NCBI GenBank assembly: GCA_002633005.1
Contig: NMRA01000210.1
Span: 22,257-86,256 of the forward strand
DNA length: 64,000 nucleotides
Reading direction: 5' to 3'
From: Phoronis australis
Lineage: Eukaryota; Phoronida; Phoronidae
Position numbers and translations under genes: made by a program. Each line of letters opens with the position of its first letter. The first letter of the stretch is position 1. Positions 12,841 to 24,236 of this stretch are shown here, in pieces. The notes below the pieces were generated by a model. It worked only from the letters and a program-made list of their open reading frames with translations, was not told the origin of the DNA and ran no database searches.

Positions 12841-14360
12841 CGCCGTCACAAATTGCTGCACGGGCGACAATACAGTACGTACAATATCAATTTTCATGAC
12901 GTCGCGCCAGGCGCGTAATCGCCAGGGGAACGTGTCGAGTGCGTGAATCATGCCACAACAGTCGTGTATTTTTGTTTGTGCAGATTTAATCTGAGAACAA
13001 CGTTGTTTTCAGAGGTCACGGTGAGTGAGCTAGGTATTAAAGATCAGGGTGTTTCTGAAATATGCTTCTGTGAGTAAACTAATTATCAGCTGTATATATG
13101 CTTGGTCACTTTCTTGTGAAACAACACAAGGTGAACTTTAATGATAAAAACGTCAAGATTACATGCACGTAAAAAGGCAACGCTCCTACTGGTGTCACAA
13201 CTCACAAATTTGGCCATGGAATCTAATGTAGACAAGTTCAGAGGTTCACCAGTCTAAAGTTTCACCAAGACAAAGACCCCTAACGCGTGATCACCGGCAC
13301 CGGAGCAGCAAAATATATCAGTGGTCACCAAGCCTAAGTTATCAACCTAGAAACAAATATTAGATACATCTACATGTAAGTGTTTAATCTTAACCCAGCA
13401 ATAAACCGGGTGGGATCAAATGTTTACTTTGAATAACAGATCGAGACACAACACCACGTCGCAGACAGATGTTGCATAACTCAAAACTTGAGGTTCAAGA
13501 GAATACCTGACACTTATCTAAAATTCTATTTCGATTTGAAAACCAAGCAACAGTTTTAATTTCTGAAATCCCAGAAGGAGTGCCCCAGGATAGTTTTTTC
13601 TGACAGAAATAAGGGTGTTCTTTCAGACATAACGCTTAATCGTCTTGAGACACCGTCCGGAGTTGGTATATGGTGCAAGTCAGGACGGTCTGGGGTCTAC
13701 AGAAAGCCACAGTTCAACTGTGAGTCTACACCAACTTAAACGGGAGTAGTTCTAGGTGGAATTGGTAGTTTTAACGCCTAAAACTTCAGTTCAGTGACTA
13801 AATAATTATCTTAAATCATAACGCAAGCTTCCCAATAAAAACAGCCAAATTTCTAAACCTGAACAGGCAAGCACGCGTAATGCTTAATCTGAACAGAATT
13901 TAGTATGCATGCACATACATGCACCCTCATTCGATGCAGTATTCGTCATTTTCCGTACGACGTTATATGTGCTAATAAATAGAGCTTAAGAAACGTTTTA
14001 GGCGCCAAATGCGACCTTCCTCTTTTCTAACGAAATTTTAAGGAACCGGGACTGTTTTTCAATAGCCTAGTAAAACTATGCAGGCATATACATTGAAGAT
14101 CAAAAATTATTTCGCATCCACTATGACCATTCACCACTAACTTCACTGCACGCTGTTTTCAAACGTTCAATCGGCGAATTTTAAATTTTTAGACATTTCA
14201 AGCAAAAACTATCAGGGAAATGGAATGGCGCCAGTTAGCCATCGAACACGTTGTATTTCCAAGGGAATGGTCTTTAAGAAAGTATTCCTCTGGTCGTCAT
14301 GAACCATGCTGGATTCGGTTGGTATGCAGTACAATTCCTTTCAAAAACTGCACGCTTTAC

Positions 14361-14489
14361 GGACTGCTAAACACGGTGTCTTACGCAAAAACACGACTCT
14401 CGTAAGTGAAAACACCGTTCACTGACTCACATCACGGGATCGGACTCAAAAAACGATTCATTAACCCAAAATACATGATCACGGACTCG
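14361..14489 (-). repeat. CGTGT-rich dispersed repeat, inverted relative to 48985-49110
   Basis: Its reverse complement matches 48985-49110: GTGAGTCAGTGAACGGTGTT, GAGTCGTGTTTTTGCG, ACACCGTGTTTAGCAG and TAATGAATCG occur in the same order. It is built from short, varied CGTGT/CGTATT words. No function recognised. Confidence 0.6.
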
Positions 14490-15855
14490 CATGCATTCTC
14501 GTAGAAACACAGCACACGTACCGCCAAACACGGTTTACGGATAAAATGTAGAAATCGACATCGACAGTTGTGTAATGAGAGCTAGATTAAATATTATTTT
14601 GATCACATGTTTGTATATAATGTGATGTAATTGTTGTGAATAACAAACAATAAACATTATTTTTATGTGTGGCTGCTTTTTTGTTCTACAATTCATTGAC
14701 GTCCAAACTCTTTTTGTAACATAATTTCTCAATTTTGACACTATACGTGAGAGCAGAGACTTCCGTTATCTTCTGATTTCTTCTCAAAATGATGTGTACC
14801 GTTAATTCAAACTCCGTAAAAAGATTCTCTGTTTCAATTCCCTTTCTGCGTTGTTATCACTATTTCGCGTAATACACAAAAAATTAATTTTGACTGTTTT
14901 TTACATTTTTATGTCATCCTAATCTTTAATTCTTGATGCACAGTATACTGAAGAAAAATAAAATCCGTCTGAAAATCCAAAGTTGTTTTTAGCTATATTT
15001 GACCAAACCTCAGTAAGTCATTTGGCTTGAGTGCTCACGACTGACAACTGGGGCGGAGCTTATGCAAGGACACTAGCTCCAACCCTGTCAACAAACATTG
15101 CGTAACCGGGCAATCGAGAGTGTTGTACCAGCTGATATTGATGTTGTAGCGAGACCAAAAATAAAATAATTCTATTTTTGACCATGTGAAAATTGGTAGT
15201 GAAATGGTGAACTAGCTCCTGTTCCGAGCCTGAGCCTGTTTGTCTATCTGCAAAAAATAAGTTGAGTACGCCAAGTCGTACCGAAGAAGCCATCACTGCA
15301 CTCAGTTGAGGAGTCGGTGCAGAAATTGTGCGTGTACAAGAGAAGTCGGTAAGGTGAGGTGTCTTGCGAGAGGACGCTGAGCGTCGACGTGGGTGGTGTT
15401 GCACGATTCAGTGAGAGTGCATGCACGCACTGTGAAGACACGCCGCGCGCGCAACACATGGACAACTACATGCCGTCAGAGTAGACTCTTTGCGGATAAA
15501 CCGTGCTTATGTGCTGGGAACGCGCCGTGGAGAAACTAGGCTGTCAAACCCATGGGATTTTTTAGCTTGCCACTGGCCGTAACCCAAAGAATTAAAGAAA
15601 TAAAATGACCCAGTGTTCAACATAACAAAAATTTTCTGGTGCATAGATTCAAACGTATCCCTGAATTAAAACTCATGGTATTATACGATTTTAGAGGAAA
15701 GCAATATAAAAACTTTGGTAACTTGAGAATGTCACCCAAGCGACGCTATTTGCGCAGAAAGTGATAATTTCTTATCCCAAAGTCCATTCGGTACAGGCAC
15801 GTAAAAATGTTGAACCATTACTATGAAAGTGGTTCTTTATCCTCGTCGCCAATAA

Positions 15856-15947
15856 TGTTATGTAGACAGTAACGCGGCGATTTGATATAACACATATATT
15901 TTGTTATGTAGACAGTAACGCGGCGATTTGATATAACACATATATTG
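15856..15947. repeat. 46-bp tandem repeat, two near-identical units
   Basis: Units 15856-15901 and 15902-15947 both read TGTTATGTAGACAGTAACGC through CACATATATT and differ by one base at most. This is a very recent duplication. Confidence 0.95.
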
Positions 15948-18601
15948 GTTGATGATAATATTGGAATACTAACAAATAGGTCTGTGTAATATAGTTAGAG
16001 AGTCTTTTACTACACTGAGTGGAGAGTTCAGATGAATCGTATAAACAATCAACACATGGTTTTAATGTGAGGTCGGCACACCTGTACAGCAGACAATAGA
16101 TCAACGCTAAGCTCCGCCCACGTGACAGCCATATTTGTTTTGGTGGTCTATTGTGCTTCACAAGTTCGAAAAAATGATTAAAATTACGCTGTAAACAAAC
16201 AGGTATGTCACATTTTCTAAATATCAGCTTTATTTCTAGTACTTCAACAAAGTTGGAACATAATGACGACGCATTCTGAACGAAATTTGATCTCAAGTGG
16301 CAATCGATGACCGCTTAACTTCAAAGCCGTTTTTCTCGGCTCGTGATTTCAGGATAGTGACAAGATTCTCGGGCCTAGTTTTCCGCAACACGAGGGTCAA
16401 TTTTTAGGAAATTTGCAAATTTGAAATCCTCTAGGACTGAAGTAAAATCGCGTGCCAGGGTTTTTTGATACGTGGACCATATTTTTAGTTATTATACGGA
16501 AAGTGACCAAGTGACAAAAAGTGACGTGCTTGCCCCAACTCACACGCAAAAAAATGCCGCAAAATCAAGATCGTAATGATTTTGTACATATATTTGGTAT
16601 GAATAAGTAGAATATTGCGTAAGGAAACAGTTGATGATAATCCCTGTGCATTTTGAAAAAAAATTCGAGGTAAAATTGGATTATTGGAAAATTAAAAAAT
16701 ACGATTTAAAAAAAACGAACTACAAAAAATTTTTTTTTCGATTTTTGTCACTTTCAGAGTCATGTCTAACTAGTCAAAACTCATTTTTTACTCATTTCAG
16801 GTAGGAACCTGGAGATTTGACCAGTGTATACACCTACCTTAACTGTGTGGTTTAGGTACCTTGATATTTCCAACATACTTGCATGCACGATACTCTTTGC
16901 AACGAGCTACTCTCATAAATCAGTGACATATTGTCTTTTCATTCCTTATATATGAAAGATACGAAGCGCACATTATATTCTACAGTTCGTTTTATCCCAG
17001 ATAAGATGACCACCGAGGATGCCGAGGTTGCGCATAAAACGGAAAGTTAACAAAAATTGACGCAAGCCCAAATAACCCCCTTGCCTGGATGCTTATTGGA
17101 CAGGTGCCTTGTTGCGCACGATATCCCGCCCCCCTCCCCCTTATCTGGCCTCTGCTGATTGTGAACCACTTCAGTAACCTCGATATTGACCTTTTTCTTT
17201 CTTCAGGAATTACCCAGAGGGCAGGCATCACGGGTGCACAGGCACAGATATTGTAGTTTCACTATAGTAACACAGGTGATTAGAGCAAGTTACTCTCAGC
17301 TATGGAGACAGCGCATCCGAGAATGATTGGGTGAGTTTTTGAGCAATTTGTCACCTGAATTAAAAGATACGAGCGTATTCTCTGTCAGTACAACATCCAC
17401 TGATGTTTCGGGGAATAGGCGAGATGGGTGTTTTTCAAGGTCGCTCACATGATCGCATGCGAAAAGATGCCTTTAGTCCGACCACGTTCAACAGAAGTGT
17501 TCACTTGGCGGCCGGGTTGCCAGTTCATAGTCATTTGGGCCCGGTTCGCAACTGAAAACTTCAGACGGAATTCAAGGTTGATTACATCCCGAGGGTCCCA
17601 CATATGCTTCGTCAAATTTGGTCCAGTGAACGTGTTGCTTTCCGAGGTTTCAAACCCGTATAAGAAGGCCGATTAACTTACAGTGTACATTGGTCTCTTT
17701 ATTTGGTTTGGCTTCCTTGTTGTTGAAACAGCAAATAACAAGTGACCCTTTGGCATGGGGTTTTTTATGAATAACCAAGCGGCACCAATATTGCCTTCTC
17801 TATTGAACAAAACCATTAATTGCCGAAGCATAATTTTGGAATGTGCGTTCTTTGTTGAATGAAACCTTTCATTGTCGAAACTAGACGTGAATAAGCACTG
17901 AGTGTCGCAGTGAAGCTCTCAAAACTCATGTGTCTTCTTTGTTGGACAAAACCACTGCTAAAGAAAAGCATCGATCAGCAATTGATTATTCATTAGGTAC
18001 AAATCATAATACAATTGCCACTGGGCGACACTGCATGCGCGCTGAAAATGACTGAGGTAGACCGGTACAGACACTAAGCACAACACACAGCAATACGCAG
18101 CTGCATAAGGAGCGGGTGGGTTAATACGCTGTCAAACTAAGGTCAAAGGAGCAGTCATGGTTTATTACATTTTCTCGTCTTGTGGGAGACAACAAGCTAG
18201 AGACGCAACCCTGCGCGGCCTAGTGCCTGTTACACTGGTCATTCTCATTTACACGCGCCAACCAGTGTCAGGATCCCGGGAACAGTCTGGTGTCCTCGTA
18301 TCTTTTCAACTCCACTAGAGAGCCTTAGATCTGTAGGAGCAAACCGTCTACAGTGTACGTTTGGGTTGTGACGGTTAACCCGGCCTGTGTCTGACGTCAC
18401 TGATAGTGGTGCCGGCGACTTCCATTAAATTTGTTTGAGTACTATATACTTTTCGTAGGCTTACTAATGCAATTAAGTCAAAGTTGAAGTGAAAAAGTCT
18501 AGGTGTTGTGTAATCTTCATGGTTTCGTGGCTGTTTGAAAACCTACGTCTACAGTTTCTTTTCTCACTGAACAAATTCATATTCCAATTTTTGCAATAGC
18601 C

Positions 18602-18780
18602 TTAAAGGAGAATGCCACCCGATTTAATTAGTCTTTTTTACCGTCTTAATCGGTCTATATCCACATCGCCTCTTATACGGTCGACCTCACCTTGCCGAGA
18701 GGTGTCGCGTTAACCTGTGAGGAAGGTGAGAAACGACGCAGCAACATCAGAGGTTCGTCTGCAGAGTGAATGCCTCTATA
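18602..18780 (+). mobile_element. End fragment of a terminal-inverted-repeat element (TTAAAGGAG family)
   Basis: Begins CTTAAAGGAGAATGCCACCC and matches 42010-42200 in inverted orientation (GATTTAATTAGTC, GACCGATTAAGACGG on the other strand, GCGACACCTC words). Similarity stops after GCAGAGTGAATGCC, so only one end is preserved here. Confidence 0.6.
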
Positions 18781-20307
18781 TTGCGATGCATCGTTCCCGC
18801 TTGTAACTATGACGCTGCGAAGAAAGCGGGCATATCGTTTTTTCGACTTCCTTGAGAACCCGAAATGCTTAGGAAGTGGCTCGCGGTAGTGAAGAATGAA
18901 AGGTAAGCTGTTAATAGCAAGTATGAGGCCGCGAAACATCTCTGTGACGGGCCGGCATTTCGACCATGGTGAACTCTCAGACGAATTCCGGCTTACCTAA
19001 GAACTATCCATACGTTCCGTTGCCTGTGCATGTTCACGACGCCTCTTTAGTATTTCTTGATCAGTCAAATACCTAACTATATTTAGTTATAGACTTCCAC
19101 GATTTTACATTTGTCAACACGTCGCCTGCACCGATACCACTCGTTTATTGCGCCACGTATGAAGTTTTCTGCAAATTATTGGAATCTTTTGTCCAGCTGC
19201 ATTTTCCTGGTGCTACCAAAGCCCTTTTTTATGGACGCTTTGACGAAATCAAACGTTAACCACTTACCGGTACAAACGACAAGTTGCCTCTACACGAAGT
19301 GGATGCAGGCATTTCGTTGCCATGTTCCATATGGATACCATTGTATTAAATAGTTATTGAATCCAGTTGTCAACGAATCGAACAGTTGTTGATAGTGACA
19401 CAAGATTCCACAAGTCAAGGCTTCGCACTTTACTGGACAGCTAGGCATTACGTCGGGCGCTTTATATGAGTGGGCTTCCGTACGTGAGCCGGACTACCAT
19501 CGCACCCAAAACTATGTTGGCAAAGATCACGAGGGAAAACGTTGACATTAATACCCCCAGGTCTGGAAGTTTTCTGTCCTTATATTGCTTATTCTGCGGA
19601 ACTTATGCGTGTCACTCACTGGCAGTAGTTTTTCAGTACTTATTTGGGCTTCAAAAATCAGGTCGTGTCAGCTCCAACAGTCTGTTCCAAAAGATGAACA
19701 AAACATGCAAAAATGAGTAGAATACCAGGCCGAAGACTTAAATAAACTCGCAAAAAATCTATTGAAACTAAGTCCAAAGTCAAACATTCCATCTTTTACA
19801 ACGACCGGAAGTGCATCTGGCTACTTAAAAAACGAGCAAGAATATATAAAATCAGCAGTTTTCACCCAAAAGCCACTATTTGTGTGCAGTTACTACGACC
19901 TAAAAGACAGTGAATTCAGACTGACGCAACTCTCCACATTACAGAAATCAGATAAAAAGTGAGTGTCGACAAGCCAGCTTTGTTACATAATTATCCAAAG
20001 TATCCAAAGTGTACACGAATTTCCTGTTAAATTTCAACTTCCCACTTGCAAGCTGTGTTTAAACCCTTCTTTCACATCATGGTCATAAATGCTTGAATTT
20101 GGTTACTAACAATATTGATATGATATTTTTTAGTATTTCTTCTTCAATTTGTGTACTTGTAAGCAAGAAATAAATGCAAAAGTAAGAAGAAATGTCTGAA
20201 GTGATTGGTGGAAGTCCGGTCTCCGCCATTTTGTTGTTCTACCGGAGTGGTTTCTAAATGAGTTGAATATTGCCGGAGACCAGTATTGTGAAAAGGTACA
20301 CAGTACA

Positions 20308-20525
20308 GTAAGAGCAATCGGACAACAATATTTCAGTTTTTGTGTTTTCAAAAGGCTCTAAGATCACACAGAGATGGTACAGGCTCGTGCGTTGGACACG
20401 GCGTGGCACTACACGGTGGTTTAAAGGGCTACGCTGTGCTCAACACATTTCGAAGAAACGTGCTTCGACGCGTCGTTGGAATGGAGATTTGCTGAAGGTT
20501 TCTCTATCGTGTAAGGGCATTTGAT
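20308..20525 (+). pseudogene. Degenerate THAP-domain-like fragment, copy 1
   Basis: One frame reads NNISVFVFSKGSKITQRW, and a shifted frame reads RATLCSTHFEETCFDAS. In that order these resemble the middle and C-terminal half of a THAP zinc finger (VSVFxFPKDxxxxxxW ... LCSxHFxxxCF), including the C-x2-H pair. A stop and a frameshift separate the two parts, and the N-terminal C-x(2-4)-C is not visible, so it is not functional here. THAP domains occur in P-element transposases and in host regulators. The same fragment is in copy 2 at 54165-54380. Confidence 0.45.
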
Positions 20526-21094
20526 GGACAAAAGTAATGTGTTGAGTTGAACCACAGCTCAATGGGCTCGTGCCGGATGTCACTGTCAGGCGCACATACA
20601 CCGTAGGTCTATTGAATATCATCCTCAGCATCAAATTTTAAGAGTCTATGCTTCTTACAGATTTTTTTGGGAATGCATGCTATCCACATATACGTCATAT
20701 ACGATGGATAAAAGAGTTGTAGTGTTGTACCGTTGCTGGGAACGTGGTTGTCAGGCCGCATACATATTGAGTGATCTAGTTTCACTACGGCCGTCAGAGC
20801 AGTGTAGTTTGTAATTTTGGAACAGACAAGACAGAAACAAGTATCATTTATTAGAAAAAAAAATCCAGTTAGCATCACAACAATTAGACATGATCGTTCC
20901 TGACACACGCACTGGGCTTTCGAAGAACGAAATCAATATGGCCGCTACTCGCCACCGTGCTTTGACACTGAGTTAAGGTAAAACGTTTGGTTATAGATTA
21001 CAGTTCGAGACATACAGTATATAACTCCACACGTACTTGTGGTTAGAAAATCAAACCGTGATTCAAAGGCTACAATGGCTATACTCGCAAATCA

Positions 21095-21344
21095 GGGGCC
21101 TGTTCCAAGAAACTGACTTAAGTTCACTTTTGACTTAAGTTTAAGATTTGTCTTAAATTCCAAACTTTGAAACTTCCACATTCGGTAAGTTAGACAAAAT
21201 TAAGACAAAACTTGTGTCAAACACTGAAGTCAAACATGAGATCTCTTTCTTGAACTGGTTTTGAGACAACTTTAACTTTTACCTCATAATTTACTAAAAT
21301 TTAGGATTTGTCTTAGCTAAGTCAGTTTTGTTAGAACGAGCCCC
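21095..21344. mobile_element. MITE, about 250 bp, copy-1 specific
   Basis: Terminal repeats GGGGCCTGTTCCAAGAAACT and (reverse complement of the right end) GGGGCTCGTTCTAACAAAAC continue into CTGACTTA on both sides. The matching part of copy 2 (about 54915-54930) lacks it, joining ...CTGAAATAGGGTCTGTCCGC directly. Ends starting GGGSC are reminiscent of PIF/Harbinger, but no clear 3-bp duplication was established. Confidence 0.7.
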
Positions 21345-21529
21345 AGGTCTGTCCGCAGACTGAGTAGGACTGAGTCGGCTTCACTCGCCGAAGGAGCTGG
21401 TCCGGGAGGGTCAAGTTCGTACGACTTCAAACCCGCAAAGTCCTGCAATATAGCGAGGTCTAACTCATTATCTAGTCACCTGTTGCCTGAGTGTCGTCTG
21501 CGATTTATTACGCCTTCACATGCACTTAA

Positions 21530-23454
21530 GTGATTTAGGTGATTTATTGAGAAATATACACATGGCCATAGGCCCCAAGTAAATCATGTACACGACAGAA
21601 CATTGTTAGGTGCCACGTTTCAAACTGGAGAATACATTGATTGCAAGATAGACGAATTTAATAAGTAGGATATCCGGAGTTCTTATGAGAGATTCAAATT
21701 TAGATGTCGAGGGAGAATGACAAAACGATCACTTAAGTACTTAACCCGAAAGTGTTGGTACGCACTACAAACTAACACAACGTGGTATTCGTCCTCAGTC
21801 TACACATCCCGAATTACATAACTCACACAACCTGTTTTCATAAGGAATATTTGTGTAGCGACCTCTTTCCACTAGTAACGAATGATTTGAACAATCGATT
21901 CAGAGACTGGATAAAAATGGGTTGGATATCAACCATTTCTAGATAATTCTCAAGACGATACATTGTTTTATACCTCACATAGTAAGGCAGTTTTGCGTTA
22001 CATTCGATATCAGATTGCCAACCTTGCAAATAACAGTCGTTGACACGTCGAGAAAAAACTGTCAAGAAATACGCTTGGTTTGCCACACCCTGATTAATCC
22101 ATACATCTGAAAAGCCATACATAGACAGAAGTTTCCTTACAAAACTTGCCCAATTATAGCAAGATCTTCCAATCACGTCTGCCTGAAAAAGCATATCATA
22201 TGCAGCTTTTACCCCACGATTACTAGGCATCTCCAGTATGTTGAACCAGTATTTTATACAAGAAACAAAATATTTAGTAGACAATGGGAATCGACCACAT
22301 TCTCCCATAAGTGCCGAGTTTGAACAACAACTGCCTACTCCTAAAATGCGTTTACAAAATTTGATATGTACATTTTCCAATTGTTCATATTCCTTAAAGC
22401 CCAATATCTCAGCGCCGTAATACAGAGAGGGGTAAACTATTTTATCGAACAAGTGAAAGGCTATTGACGGGGGCAGATCACGACATCTTCGCCTTAGTTT
22501 ACAAACTGCAGAGGCAGCTTTATTTGCTTGACTAGATAAGGCTTTAATGGCTTTGGTCCACGAAACTTTTGGAGTAATAAGTAGTGCAAGGTATTTGTAA
22601 TGAGGCACCACATCAACCAATGTTCCATTGTAAAACCATTTCTCATATCGTCTAAGGGGACCGCCATTTCTGAAAACGACCACTTTAGTTTTCTTCAAGT
22701 TTACTTGCATGCCCCATGATTTGCAAAATTCTGCCAAACAATTAAGCATACGTCTTAAGTTGATGGCGGTAGAGGAACATAACACCATATCGTCTGCGTA
22801 CAGTAGGGAGTTGACTCTTGGCATTTGTTCGCTGTTTTTATGGGCTATTAATATAACTTTTTACACTCAGTTGATCCCGAAATTCATTTAGATACAACAC
22901 AAATAATGATGGGCTGATCATGCAACCCTGGCGACTACCTACAGTACAATCAAAGAACTCTGTAAGACCATCTTGAGTTTTCACACAAGTGCGCAACTTA
23001 CTATACATAGAGCGGATTATATTGAAAATTTTACCATGCACATCAATGTTTTTCAATCTATGGAATAGTAAATTATGTGGGATTCGATCGAAGGCCTTCG
23101 AGAAATCTACAAAGGCACAGTAAAATTTTCCACCCTGCCGAATCAAATACTTGTGGCACATAGCTCGAAGTGTAAACACTTGGTCAATCGTAGAGTAGCC
23201 TTTTCTAAACCCAGCTTGAGACTCATAAAGTTTATCATTATTTTCAGCCCAGTTATAAAGACAATTATTTAAAAGTTTGGTATAAATTTTTCCCAAAGTA
23301 GACAACAGGGAGATACCTCTATAGTTATTTTCTTCATTGATATTGCCTTGTTTATGTACTGGAGTAAGCACTTCGTCACACTATGTCCAGAATCAAAAAT
23401 TGCATTAAATAACATATGCAAGACTGGCACTATCGTTACCTTTGTGCACAAAGT
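21530..23454 (-). mobile_element. Non-LTR retrotransposon (LINE), 5'-truncated and frameshifted, copy-1 specific
   Basis: Minus-strand reverse transcriptase. Seen in order: NYRGISLLSTLGKIYTKLL (fingers), AGFRKGYSTIDQVF, FVDFSKAFDRIPH (palm motif A), GSRQGCMISPSLF, LLYADDMVL (catalytic YADD, near 22800), and further down a zinc-knuckle-like region (CELCNSG, EDEYHVVLVCSAY) near 21780-21720. Frame breaks lie near 23380 and 22830, and another lies before the knuckle. AATAAA precedes a short repeated tail at the 3' end (about 21540). The element is flanked by a 12-bp duplication, ACATGCACTTAA, at 21518-21529 and 23455-23466, and the empty site is in copy 2 near 55108. A relative is at 41380-42364. 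Clade not determined. Confidence 0.9.
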
Positions 23455-23747
23455 ACATGCACTTAAAATGCCCAGCCAACTCACGAGGCATCAATTTTTA
23501 ATGAAATTGGCAAGGCAAGTAAAACCGTTGCTCAAAAAATATGTAGTACCACCGATAGTCCAAAAAATTGCTTGCCCCACAGATTAATCTATATGTTATA
23601 TGTACCAAAAAACTCTGGCGTAGAGTCTTAATAAGTTAATACGTTCGAGTATAGTCTGCCAATCAGCGTAAACAGTTGTGTGAAATTTTGAAATATGTAA
23701 TTATGAAATAAACCCCGATTTATCACTGATATCGTCGGCATTTCCAG

Positions 23748-24199
23748 GGAAACCATCCTCCCATGTGAACCCCTGAAGAAGAGTTACATCCACACCTCCA
23801 GTCACGAGACTCTTCTGTACACGACAATGGGTCAATTATTGGACAACGCCTGTGAAGAGTGTCCTGATCACGAGGCATTCGTTGTGTGTGACACCAACGA
23901 AAGGTTGACTTATCGACAGATTAAAAAGCAGGTAGGCTACTACCGGATGTTTTCAAAACCAGTTTTAAGCAGACCGACATGAAGCACGCTCAGATGTAAT
24001 GGATAGTTTTACCTGAAATACACAAGCAAGCTTGAACTCAATGCGGGAAATTAACGTCATTGTTGGGGAAAAACCTTTAATAGACATTTATTAATAAAAC
24101 TTTAGTTCACAACAAGAACACTGCGACCTGACCCGAGAAAAGGAAAAACATTCACGGAAATATAACAGTAACAGTTATATATATATATATATGTATGTA

Positions 24200-24236
<37 letters not shown>

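Larger units (their letters stand above)
12841..16844. other. Intergenic spacer, no gene recognised
   Basis: The sequence is mostly AT-rich with a CpG-rich patch at 15230-15550. Open frames up to 130 codons (15904-16296, minus) show no family motif. A 46-bp tandem repeat and an inverted repeat related to 48985-49110 lie here and are listed separately. Confidence 0.35.

Noticed and set aside
15904-16296. 130-codon minus-strand frame
   Set aside because: No motif, no plausible gene context, composition like the surrounding AT-rich DNA, and it begins within the 46-bp tandem repeat.
19111-19720. Open frames of 80 and 84 codons upstream of gene 1, considered as missing first exon
   Set aside because: The matching region of copy 2 (53045-53650) does not keep either frame, so they are not shared coding exons.
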